Below are positions 35,957-44,399 of a stretch of DNA of 64,000 nt, in pieces. Location: positions 3,909,001 through 3,973,000 of the forward strand of contig NZ_CP109787.1 in assembly GCF_025857195.1 (NCBI RefSeq), in the 5' to 3' direction. A model generated the notes under the pieces. It worked only from the letters and a program-made list of their open reading frames with translations. It did not search any database and was not told the DNA's origin. Source of the DNA: Leisingera thetidis (GTDB lineage Bacteria > Pseudomonadota > Alphaproteobacteria > Rhodobacterales > Rhodobacteraceae). A program made the position numbers and the translations under genes. Positions within the stretch are counted from its first letter, which is position 1; each line of letters begins with the position of its first letter.

Positions 35957-36709
35957 TCAGCGCATCCAGCCCAGGCTGTCCTCGGTGCGCCGGGTCGAGG
36001 GGGTGTATTCGGCGCTGACCCAGCCGTCGTAGCCGCTGGCGTCGATGGCGGCGAACAGCTGCTCGAAATCCACCGGCCCGGTGCCCGGCTCGCAGCGCCC
36101 CGGTGCGGCGCCGATCTGCACATGCTCGGCGTGCTTGCCGAAGGTGTCCCAGACCTTGGCCGCATCGCCGTGGATCAGCTGCGCGTGGTAGGCGTCATAC
36201 TGCAGGCCGACATTGGGCCGGTCCACCGCCTCCAGCACCTCCACCGCCAGGTTGTAGTCATCGAGGAAATAGCCGGGCTGGTCGCCGCTGTTCAGCGGTT
36301 CGATGGTGAACTGCTGCTCCGGCGCGCGGTCGGCGGCCCATTGCAGGTTTTCAATGAAAGTATGCTGCGCCGCCGCGCCCTTGGCGTAGCCCGCCATCAC
36401 ATGGATCCGGCCGGCCTTCAGCGCCTCGGCATAGCGCAGAACCCGCCGGATGTCGCGCTGGAACCGGTCGACGCCTTCCGGCACCGCCGCGTAACCGGGC
36501 ATGCCGCCGGTGTAATTCGGGGGCGGTGCGTTGATCAGCAGGAGCTGCAGCCCGTTGGCCAGCAGCGCGCGCTGGGTTTCCTTGGCCGCCAGCTCATAGG
36601 GGTAGAGAATCTCCACCGCCTCGAACCCCGCCGCAGATGCGGCCTGGAACCGGTCGAGATACGGCAGTTCGGCAAACAGCATGGAAATATTGGCCGCAAA
36701 CCGGGGCAT
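35957..36709 (-). CDS. hyi: Hydroxypyruvate isomerase family protein
   Basis: A 250-residue TIM-barrel (xylose-isomerase-like AP endonuclease 2 fold). It starts MPRFAANISMLFAELPYLDRF, the standard Hyi/OtnI N-terminus, and has EPLNSGDQPGYFL and QYDAYHAQ with the acidic and histidine residues that bind metal, ending VSAEYTP. It interconverts hydroxypyruvate and tartronate semialdehyde; the related OtnI works on 2-oxo-tetronate, and sequence alone does not separate them. AAGGAG precedes the ATG. No glyoxylate carboligase gene is adjacent. Confidence 0.87.
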   Translation of the reverse strand: MPRFAANISMLFAELPYLDRFQAASAAGFEAVEILYPYELAAKETQRALLANGLQLLLINAPPPNYTGGMPGYAAVPEGVDRFQRDIRRVLRYAEALKAGRIHVMAGYAKGAAAQHTFIENLQWAADRAPEQQFTIEPLNSGDQPGYFLDDYNLAVEVLEAVDRPNVGLQYDAYHAQLIHGDAAKVWDTFGKHAEHVQIGAAPGRCEPGTGPVDFEQLFAAIDASGYDGWVSAEYTPSTRRTEDSLGWMR

Positions 36710-36819
36710 GGGAGTCTCCTTCTTGGCTGATGATCTAACCCTGCTCCGCAGGGCCGCCAAGGGATGAAAAGAACAGATTCTTCGTATTAAGGTTTATTTA
36801 ACCCCGCCGGGATCCCTGC

Positions 36820-37416
36820 TCAGCCGGGATCCAGCTCATCCGACGGAATGACCCGGAAGAACCGGCCCGCCGACCAGACCCCGAACCAGCCGTCATGGTG
36901 CGCGCCCAGGTCCACCAGCCGGTAGAAGCTCTTGCGGTCGATCAGCGCCTCCAGGCCGGCCCGCACCATGACATAGGGCGACGGTTCGCCGGTGTCCGTG
37001 CCGCGCTCCACCCGGATCGGGTGGTCCGCGCCCGCAGCGGCGGTGTCGCCGGTATTGGTGGTGAAGGTGATTACCTGGTCGCGGCCCTGCCCCTCGGCCT
37101 CGAAATCGACCGCCACAAAGGGCGCGTCCTCGACGGTGATCCCCACCTTCTCTGCGGGCGTGACCAGAAAATACTTGCCGTCCTCCAGCTTGAGGATCGA
37201 GGCGAACAGCTTGACCAGCTCGAACCGGGTGAACGGCGTGCCGAGATAATGCCAGCTGCCGTCGCGCGCGATGCGGATGTCCAGATCGCCGCTGAACGGC
37301 GGATTCCACAGGTGCACGGGCGGCAACCCCTTGTCTTTGCGCGCCGCTTTCGCCGCCGCGGCAAGACCCTCGGCATCGGGTGTCACAGGTTTTTGTCCGC
37401 TCATTGCTTTTGCCAT
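36820..37416 (-). CDS. DUF1285 family protein
   Basis: A 198-residue cytoplasmic protein of the DUF1285 family, recognised by PPVHLWNPPFSGDLDIRIARDGSWHYLGTPF (quoted here as adjoining segments PPVHLWNPPFSGD and WHYLGTPF), KYFLVTPAEKVGI and the C-terminal GWFGVWSAGRFFRV. Function unknown. Two starts are possible, MAKAMSGQ at 37416 and MSGQ at 37404. It is divergent from the moxR operon across about 50 bases, so their promoters overlap. Confidence 0.8.
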   Translation of the reverse strand: MAKAMSGQKPVTPDAEGLAAAAKAARKDKGLPPVHLWNPPFSGDLDIRIARDGSWHYLGTPFTRFELVKLFASILKLEDGKYFLVTPAEKVGITVEDAPFVAVDFEAEGQGRDQVITFTTNTGDTAAAGADHPIRVERGTDTGEPSPYVMVRAGLEALIDRKSFYRLVDLGAHHDGWFGVWSAGRFFRVIPSDELDPG

Positions 37417-37468
37417 TTCCTGTCAGCACGATAGAGTAACAGAATATATCCGTGAAACGAGGAATGTC

Positions 37469-38476
37469 ATGCCCGAACCCGACGATCTGCTGGCCGGCAT
37501 CGAAGCGCTGGAAGCCAAGCTGCAGGAAGCGCGCGCATCGATCACCAGGCGATTCATCGGCCAGGAGCGGGTGGTCGATCTCACCCTGTCGGTGCTGCTG
37601 TGCGGCGGCCACGGGCTGCTGATCGGCCTGCCCGGCCTCGGCAAGACCCGGCTGGTGGAAACCCTGAGCACGGTGATGGGGCTGGACGGCAACCGCATCC
37701 AGTTCACCCCCGACCTGATGCCCGCCGACATTCTGGGCTCCGAAGTGCTGGACACCGCCGCCGACGGCCACCGCTCGTTCCGGTTCGTGCCGGGGCCGGT
37801 GTTCTGCCAATTGCTGATGGCGGATGAGATCAACCGCGCGAGCCCCAGGACCCAGTCGGCGCTGTTGCAGGCAATGCAGGAGCGGGTGGTGACAGTGGCG
37901 GGCGAGGACCGGCCGCTGGGTCCGCCGTTCCATGTGCTGGCGACCCAGAACCCGATCGAGCAGGAAGGCACCTATCCGCTGCCGGAGGCGCAGCTGGACC
38001 GGTTCCTGCTGCAGATCGACGTGAATTATCCGGACCGCGCGACCGAGCGGGATATCCTGCTGGCCACCACCGGCGCCGAGGAAGCGGAAGCCTATCAGGT
38101 GTTCACCGCTGCCGAGCTGATTGCGGCGCAGACCCTTTTGCGGCGGATGCCGGTGGGCGAGTCGGTGGTGGAGATGATTCTGGACCTGGTGCGCGCCTTC
38201 CGCCCCGAAGAACCCGGCGTGTCCGATCATGTGGCGCAGACCGTGGCCTGGGGGCCGGGTCCGCGCGCCGCCCAGGCGCTGATGCTGGCGGTCCGGGCAC
38301 GGGCGCTGTTGCAGGGGCGGCTGGCGCCCAATGCCGAGGATGTGCTGGACATGGCAAAGCCGGTGCTCAGCCACCGGATGCAGCTGAACTTCGCCGCCCG
38401 CGCGCGCGGCGACAGCCTGGCCGCGCTGATCGAGGAAACCGCCGCGGATCTGGCCCGGACCGGGGCCGCCGCGTGA
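37469..38476 (+). CDS. MoxR-family AAA+ ATPase
   Basis: A 335-residue AAA+ chaperone-like ATPase. Walker A is GLPGLGKT (about 51-58), Walker B MADEINRA, sensor 1 ATQNPIEQEGTYPLPEAQLDRF. MoxR proteins act with von Willebrand-type partners in protein maturation and envelope stress. GAGGA precedes the ATG. The stop overlaps the DUF58 start (GTGA), opening a four-gene coupled operon. Confidence 0.92.
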   Translation: MPEPDDLLAGIEALEAKLQEARASITRRFIGQERVVDLTLSVLLCGGHGLLIGLPGLGKTRLVETLSTVMGLDGNRIQFTPDLMPADILGSEVLDTAADGHRSFRFVPGPVFCQLLMADEINRASPRTQSALLQAMQERVVTVAGEDRPLGPPFHVLATQNPIEQEGTYPLPEAQLDRFLLQIDVNYPDRATERDILLATTGAEEAEAYQVFTAAELIAAQTLLRRMPVGESVVEMILDLVRAFRPEEPGVSDHVAQTVAWGPGPRAAQALMLAVRARALLQGRLAPNAEDVLDMAKPVLSHRMQLNFAARARGDSLAALIEETAADLARTGAAA

Positions 38477-39366
38477 CCAGACCTGCCGCCTCCCAGGCTG
38501 CAGCCGGACTGCGGCACCGGGCAGAGGCCGAGGCCAGCGCCTTGCCGCCGCTGCTGGTGCAGGCGCGGCACCTGGCCGGATCGGTGCTGATGGGCGAGCA
38601 TGGCCGCCGCCGGGCCGGCACCGGCGATGACTTCTGGCAGTACCGCCCGGCCCAGGCCGGCGACAGCCGCCGGATGATCGACCACCGCCGCTCGGCGATG
38701 GGCGATGTGCAATATGTGCGCGAGCGGGAATGGCATATCTCGCAGACGGTGCATCTGTGGGTGGATACCGGCGCCTCGATGCGGTTTGCCTCCTCGCCCA
38801 GGCTGCCGCAGAAGGCGGACCGCGCCCGGCTGCTGGGCCTCGCCGCCGCGGTGCTGATGGTGCATGGCGGCGAGCGGGTCGGTCTCACCGGCGGCAGCCT
38901 GCCGCCGCGGCGCGGCAATGTGCAGATCCTGCGGCTGGCCGAGGCGCTGTCGGATGATGCGGCAGAGGATTACGCCCCGCCCAACGGCCGCGCCCTGATC
39001 CCGCATGCCCGCGCCCTGTTCATCTCCGACTTCCTGGGGCCGTACGAGCCGGTGGAGCAGGCGCTGTCCAAGGCCGCCGCGCGCGGCGTGCGCGGGGTGC
39101 TGCTGCAGGTGCTGGACCCGGCGGAGGAGGCGTTTCCCTTTGCCGGGCGCACGGTGTTCGAAAGCATCGCGGGCGGTGTCACACATGAAACACTGAAGGC
39201 CTCGGCGCTGCAGGAGCGCTATCTGGACCGGCTGGCGGAACGGCGCGCTGGCCTGGAGCGGCTGTGCCATGAGGCGGGCTGGCGGTTCGGTCAGCATCAT
39301 ACCGGCACAGCGGCGCAGAACGCGCTGATGTGGCTCTATCACGCATTGGAAAGAACCGCGCCATGA
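38473..39366 (+). CDS. DUF58 domain protein (MoxR partner)
   Basis: A 297-residue cytoplasmic protein. The DUF58 signature is seen in AGTGDDFWQYRPAQAGDSRRMIDHRRSA (split here as GTGDDFWQYRPAQ and DSRRMIDHRRSA), followed by a von Willebrand-like fold with HLWVDTGASM (D-x-G-x-S), a variant of the metal-site motif. Such proteins are the constant partner of MoxR ATPases. GTG start by overlap with moxR; its stop overlaps the next ATG (ATGA). Confidence 0.88.
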   Translation: MTRPAASQAAAGLRHRAEAEASALPPLLVQARHLAGSVLMGEHGRRRAGTGDDFWQYRPAQAGDSRRMIDHRRSAMGDVQYVREREWHISQTVHLWVDTGASMRFASSPRLPQKADRARLLGLAAAVLMVHGGERVGLTGGSLPPRRGNVQILRLAEALSDDAAEDYAPPNGRALIPHARALFISDFLGPYEPVEQALSKAAARGVRGVLLQVLDPAEEAFPFAGRTVFESIAGGVTHETLKASALQERYLDRLAERRAGLERLCHEAGWRFGQHHTGTAAQNALMWLYHALERTAP

Positions 39367-42146
39367 CGATGATTGCGGGCATCGGCTTTACCGCGCCCTG
39401 GCTCTTGCTGGGGCTGCTGGCACTGCCGGTGCTGTGGCTGCTGCTGCGCGCGGTGCCGCCCGCCCCCAAGCGCCAGCCGTTTCCGGCGGTGACGCTGCTG
39501 CTGGGATTGAAGGATGACGAGAGCCTGTCGGACCGCACCCCGTGGTGGCTGCTGCTGCTCAGGATGTTGGCGGTGGCGGCGGCGATCATCGGGCTGTCGG
39601 GGCCGGTGCTGAACCCCGCGACCGAGGAGACCGGCGGCAGCGGGCCGCTGCTGATCGTGATGGATGCCGGCTGGGGCGGTGCCGCGGGCTGGAAGCAGAC
39701 CAGCGCCCAGGCCGCCGTCCAGCTGGAAGAGGCCGGCCGGGCGGAGCGTCCGGTGGCGGTGCTGCGCCTGAGCGCGCCGGAGCCGCTGCAGTTCCGCGCC
39801 GCCAGCAGCTGGCAGCGGCAATTGGCCGGGCTGGTGCCGCTGCCCTGGCAGCCGGGGCCGGATCAGCTGCAGGGCGCGCTGGCGGCAATTGACGGTGCGG
39901 AGGGAAGCTTTGACACCATCTGGTTCAGCGACGGGCTGGAATTTTCGGGCCGCGAAGGCCTGATCGGGGCGCTGAGCCGCCGCGGCGGTATCGAAGTCTT
40001 TGAACAGCCTGCGCCGGTGCTGGGGCTGATGCCAGCCGCCTATACCGGCGGCGCAATCGAAGTGACGGTGCAGCGCAGCCGGGCGGGGCCGGCCCAGGAA
40101 GTGACGGTGCTGGCGCAAGGCAAGGACCCGGGCGGCACCGCGCGCAGCCTGGCGGCCCTGCCGCTGCGCTTTGCCGATGGCGCCCGCACAGCCTCGGCAG
40201 AACTGCTGCTGCCGGCAGAGCTGCGGGCACGGCTGTCGCGGTTCGAAATCCGCGGCATGAAATCCGCCGGCGCGGTGGCGCTGACCGATGACAGCCTGCG
40301 GCGCCGCGAGGTGGCGCTGGTGTCCTCGCAAAGCGCCGACGAGGGGCTGGCGCTGCTGTCGCCGCTGCACTACCTGCGCCAGGCGCTGGCGCCTTCGGCA
40401 GAGCTGCTGGAAGGCGCGCTGGCGGATCTCTTGCCGGCCAATCCGGATGTGATCGTGCTGGCGGACGTGGCGCGGCTGGCGCCCGCGCAGGAAGACGCGG
40501 TCATCGAGTGGGTGGAAAACGGCGGCCTGCTGCTGCGTTTTGCCGGGCCGCGGCTGGCCGCCAGCGACACCGCCCGCGCGGGCGAGGAGCCCCTGATGCC
40601 GGTGCGCCTGCGCATCGGCGGCCGCAGCATCGGCGGCGCCATGAGCTGGGGCGAGCCGAAAACCCTGGCGCCCTTTGCCGAAAGCTCGCCGTTTTACGGG
40701 CTGGAGGTGCCGGCCGAGGTCTCGGTCGGCTCGCAGGTGGTGGCGCAGCCCGATCCCGAACTGGCGGAGCGGGTGATTGCCGAACTGGCCGACGGCACCC
40801 CGCTGGTGACGCGCAAGACGCTGGGCCAGGGCCAGGTGGTGCTGTTTCACGTGACCGCCAATGCGGAATGGAGCAGCCTGCCGCTGTCGGGGCTGTTCGT
40901 GTCGATGCTGGAGCGGCTGGCGGTGTCCTCGTCGGCGGCCGCGCCAAAAGCCGAAGACCTTGAGGGCACCACCTGGACGCCGGTCGAGGTGCTGGACGGC
41001 TTTGGCACACTGGACGCAACGGAGACGCTGCCGGGGGTCAAGGGTCCGGACCTGGTGGCGGCGCCTGCCGGCCCTGAGCTGCGGCCCGGGATCTATGCCG
41101 GCGGGCGGCGGATGCTGGCGCGCAACGTGCTGCGCGCGGGCGACGAGCTGCTGGCGGCGCGCTGGCCGGCCACGGTGGAAGTCAGCGGCTATGACGCGCC
41201 GCAGGAGCTGCCGCTGGGCGGCGCGCTCTTGACCCTGGCGCTGGGGCTGCTGGCGCTGGATGTGCTGGGCACGCTGGCGGTGTCCGGCCTGCTGGGCGGG
41301 GTGCGCACCGCCGCGCTGGCCGCGGCATTGGCGCTGGCGGCGCTGGCGGCTCCGCGGGAGGCGCGGGCGCAGGACATCCCGGCGCCGGAAGATTACAGGG
41401 CTGCCGAGCTTGCGTCGGAACTGGTGCTGGCGCATGTGCTGACCGGCGACCCGGAGGTCGACCGCATCGCCGGAGCCGGCCTGCGCGGGCTGTCGGACAC
41501 CCTGTTCTTCCGCACCTCGGTGGAGCCGGCCAACCCGGCCGGCATCGATCTGGAGCGGGATGAGCTGGCGTTCTATCCGCTCTTGTACTGGCCGGTGACC
41601 CGGGACCAGCCGTTGCCCTCCTCCGCGGCCTACAGCAGGCTGAACACCTATTTGCGGGCAGGCGGCATGATCCTGTTCGACACCCGCGATGCGGATCTGT
41701 CCGCCTCGGGGGCCACCAGCCCGGCGGCGCGGCGGCTGCAGCAGATTGCCCTGCCGCTGGACATCCCGCCGCTGGAGGTGGTGCCGGAGGACCATGTGCT
41801 GACCCGCGCCTTCTACCTGCTGCAGGCCTTCCCCGGGCGTTACAGCCGCGGCCCGGTCTGGGTCGAGGCAGCGCCGCCCGATGCGGAACAGGCCGAGGGC
41901 ATTCCGTTCCGCAACCTCAACGACGGGGTGACGCCGGTGGTGATCGGCGGCAACGACTGGGCCGCGGCCTGGGCGGTGGATGAAAACGGCCGCCCGCTGC
42001 TGCCGGTCGGGCGCGGCTATGCCGGCGAGCGGCAGCGCGAGCTGGCGTTCCGGTTCGGCGTCAACCTGGTGATGCATGTGCTGACCGGCAACTACAAATC
42101 CGATCAGGTCCATGTGCCGGCCCTGCTGGACCGGCTGGGGCAATAG
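39363..42146 (+). CDS. BatA-N / DUF4159 membrane protein
   Basis: A 927-residue protein. Residues 1-80 match the aerotolerance-regulator N-terminal domain with two hydrophobic segments (APWLLLGLLALPVLWLLL and LLLLRMLAVAAAIIGL). A VWA-like region (about 95-220) lacks a clear metal motif. A glutamine-amidotransferase-like middle part follows (ALVSSQSADEGLALL to DVIVLADVARL). Two more hydrophobic segments (about 615-665), the second ending in an AREARA-Q signal-like site, precede a C-terminal DUF4159 domain (about 680-927). It is translationally coupled to DUF58. Confidence 0.85.
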   Translation: MTMIAGIGFTAPWLLLGLLALPVLWLLLRAVPPAPKRQPFPAVTLLLGLKDDESLSDRTPWWLLLLRMLAVAAAIIGLSGPVLNPATEETGGSGPLLIVMDAGWGGAAGWKQTSAQAAVQLEEAGRAERPVAVLRLSAPEPLQFRAASSWQRQLAGLVPLPWQPGPDQLQGALAAIDGAEGSFDTIWFSDGLEFSGREGLIGALSRRGGIEVFEQPAPVLGLMPAAYTGGAIEVTVQRSRAGPAQEVTVLAQGKDPGGTARSLAALPLRFADGARTASAELLLPAELRARLSRFEIRGMKSAGAVALTDDSLRRREVALVSSQSADEGLALLSPLHYLRQALAPSAELLEGALADLLPANPDVIVLADVARLAPAQEDAVIEWVENGGLLLRFAGPRLAASDTARAGEEPLMPVRLRIGGRSIGGAMSWGEPKTLAPFAESSPFYGLEVPAEVSVGSQVVAQPDPELAERVIAELADGTPLVTRKTLGQGQVVLFHVTANAEWSSLPLSGLFVSMLERLAVSSSAAAPKAEDLEGTTWTPVEVLDGFGTLDATETLPGVKGPDLVAAPAGPELRPGIYAGGRRMLARNVLRAGDELLAARWPATVEVSGYDAPQELPLGGALLTLALGLLALDVLGTLAVSGLLGGVRTAALAAALALAALAAPREARAQDIPAPEDYRAAELASELVLAHVLTGDPEVDRIAGAGLRGLSDTLFFRTSVEPANPAGIDLERDELAFYPLLYWPVTRDQPLPSSAAYSRLNTYLRAGGMILFDTRDADLSASGATSPAARRLQQIALPLDIPPLEVVPEDHVLTRAFYLLQAFPGRYSRGPVWVEAAPPDAEQAEGIPFRNLNDGVTPVVIGGNDWAAAWAVDENGRPLLPVGRGYAGERQRELAFRFGVNLVMHVLTGNYKSDQVHVPALLDRLGQ

Positions 42147-42155
42147 GAGCGCGCG

Positions 42156-44198
42156 ATGACACAGACGATCCTGTTTGACCCTCTGGTGCCCTGGCCGGTG
42201 ATCTGGGCCGCCGGCGGCGTCACCCTGGCGGCGCTGGTTCTGGCGCTGTGGAAGGGGCTGTCGGGCTGGGGTCTGCGGGCGCTGGCGGCGCTGGTGCTGC
42301 TGGCCGCCCTGGCCGGCCCGGTGCATCAGAGCGAGGACCGCGCCCCGCTCAGCGACATCGTGATCGTGGCCGAGGACCGGACCGCCAGCCAGCAGCTGCG
42401 GGACCGGCCCGAACAGATGGCACGGGCGCGCACCCAGCTGAAGGCGGCGCTGGCGGACCGGCCGGGAACTGAGGTGCGCTGGGTCACCGTGGCGGATGGC
42501 GCGGGCGATGAGGGCACAAGATTGCTCAGCGCCATTGCCGGGGCGCTGGCGGACGAGCCGCGGGCGCGGGTGGCCGGCATCATCGCCTTGTCCGACGGCC
42601 AGGTGCATGACGCGGAGCAGGTGCTGAACCTGCCCGCCCCGATGCATCTGCTGCTGACCGGACGCGAGGACGACTGGGACCGCCGCCTGATCGTGAAGAA
42701 CGCCCCCGGCTTTGCCATCATCGGCGAGCCGGTGAAGCTGACGCTGAGGATCGAGGACCAGGGCGCGGTGCCGGTGCAGGGCGGCTTTGCCGATCTCGAC
42801 ATCTCGGTCGGCGGCGATGCGCCGCAGCGTTTCACCCTGCCGGTCGGGGTCGATTTCGAATTGCCGATGGTGCTGCAGCACGGCGGGCGCAACGTGATCC
42901 GGTTCAGCGTGCCGGAGGAGCCGGGCGAGCTGACCGCGCGCAACAACACGGCGCTGGTGCAGATCAACGGGGTGCGCGACCGGCTGCGGGTGCTGCTGGT
43001 GTCGGGCGAGCCGCATGCGGGCGGGCGCACCTGGCGCAACCTGTTGAAATCCGACAGCGCGGTGGATCTGGTGCATTTCACCATCCTGCGCCCGCCGGAA
43101 AAACAGGACGGCGTGCCGGTGGAGGAGCTGTCGCTGATCGCCTTCCCGACGCGCGAGCTGTTCCTGGAGAAGATCGAGGATTTCGACCTGATCATATTCG
43201 ACCGCTACAAGCGGCGCGGCATCCTGCCCGCGGTCTATCTGGACAATGTGGCCAATTACGCGATGGGCGGCGGCGCGGTGCTGGTGGCGGCGGGGCCGGA
43301 TTTCGCCAGCGCCGACAGCATCTACCGCTCGCCCTTGTCGCTGATCCTGCCGGCCGAACCCTCGGCGCGGGTGCTGGAGGAGCCTTACCGCCCGGAAGTG
43401 ACGGACCTGGGCAAGCAGCATCCGGTGACTGCAGGGCTGGAGGGCGCGGCGGACTGGGGCCGCTGGCTGCGCCAGGTCGAGCTGCGCACACCCGAGGGCC
43501 ATGTGCTGATGAGCGGCGCCGGCGAACGGCCCCTGCTGGTGCTGAACCGGGTCGGCGAGGGCCGGGTGGCGCTGCTGGCCTCGGATCATGCCTGGCTGTG
43601 GAGCCGCGGCTATGAGGGCGGCGGGCCGCAGCTGGAGCTGCTCAGGCGGCTGGCGCATTGGATGATGAAGGAGCCGGAGCTGGAGGAAGAGGCGCTGTGG
43701 GCCGAAACCTCGGGCCAGCGGATGCGGATCCTGCGCCGCACGCTGGCCGGTCAGGCGGGGCCGGTGACAGTGACCAATCCGGATGGCTCCACGGTGCAAT
43801 TGGACCTGCGCCAGACCGCGCCGGGCCAATGGGAGACCCGCTATGAAGGCCCGGAGCAGGGCCTGTACCGGCTGGAGGAAGGCGGCCGCACCGCCGTGGC
43901 GGGACTGGGGCCTGCCGCGCCGAAGGAGTTCGAGGAGACCATTGCCACCGGCGGTGTGCTGGCGCCGGTGCTGGCACCTCTGCGCGGCGGCGTGCTGCGG
44001 CTGGAGGAGGGGATGCCCTCGCTGCGCAACGTGCGCGCCGGACGGCCTGCCGCCGGGCGCGGCTGGATCGGCCTCACCCCGCGCGAGGCCTATGAAACGC
44101 TGTCGGTGTCCCAGGGCCCGCTGCTGCCGGCCTGGCTGGCGCTTGTGATGGCGGCCTTTTTCCTGGTGGCCGGCTGGCTGCGCGAAGGGCGGCGCTGA
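42156..44198 (+). CDS. VWA-like membrane protein of the MoxR operon
   Basis: A 680-residue protein with two hydrophobic segments near the N-terminus (about 15-60), a large extracytoplasmic part and a C-terminal anchor (LLPAWLALVMAAFFLVAGWL, about 655-674). A VWA-like block starts DIVIVAEDRTASQQ, whose D-x-T-x-S resembles a metal-site motif, and continues to IIALSDGQVHDAEQ. A glutamine-amidotransferase-like part follows (LRVLLVSGEPHAGGRTWRN, IIFDRYKRRG). No catalytic cysteine triad is evident. Last gene of the operon, nine bases after DUF4159. Confidence 0.8.
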   Translation: MTQTILFDPLVPWPVIWAAGGVTLAALVLALWKGLSGWGLRALAALVLLAALAGPVHQSEDRAPLSDIVIVAEDRTASQQLRDRPEQMARARTQLKAALADRPGTEVRWVTVADGAGDEGTRLLSAIAGALADEPRARVAGIIALSDGQVHDAEQVLNLPAPMHLLLTGREDDWDRRLIVKNAPGFAIIGEPVKLTLRIEDQGAVPVQGGFADLDISVGGDAPQRFTLPVGVDFELPMVLQHGGRNVIRFSVPEEPGELTARNNTALVQINGVRDRLRVLLVSGEPHAGGRTWRNLLKSDSAVDLVHFTILRPPEKQDGVPVEELSLIAFPTRELFLEKIEDFDLIIFDRYKRRGILPAVYLDNVANYAMGGGAVLVAAGPDFASADSIYRSPLSLILPAEPSARVLEEPYRPEVTDLGKQHPVTAGLEGAADWGRWLRQVELRTPEGHVLMSGAGERPLLVLNRVGEGRVALLASDHAWLWSRGYEGGGPQLELLRRLAHWMMKEPELEEEALWAETSGQRMRILRRTLAGQAGPVTVTNPDGSTVQLDLRQTAPGQWETRYEGPEQGLYRLEEGGRTAVAGLGPAAPKEFEETIATGGVLAPVLAPLRGGVLRLEEGMPSLRNVRAGRPAAGRGWIGLTPREAYETLSVSQGPLLPAWLALVMAAFFLVAGWLREGRR

Positions 44199-44399
44199 TC
44201 GCGCCGGTTCCGGAAAAGCAACCGTTCCAAAGATCCGGCGGCCGCGACACGCGCCTGCGCGGGCCTGGCAAGGCGGCTGTCCGCCAAAGCGGCAATCCCG
44301 GCATCCGTGGCGCAGGCGGTCCCGGCCGCGGCGGCGGCCACTGCGGCGGCGCAGGCGGCAAGGCGCGGTTTCCGCATCCCGGATCCGCGGCAGACGGGA

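Noticed and set aside
39339..43829. Very long open frame on the minus strand (about 1500 codons)
   Set aside because: It mirrors the DUF4159 and VWA-like genes, is rich in His, Gln, Arg and Gly, has no domain or ribosome site, and results from third-position G/C bias.
44199..44399. Alanine-rich short frames between the VWA-like gene and pbpC
   Set aside because: Low-complexity translation, no start context, no family resemblance; treated as a plain convergent gap.
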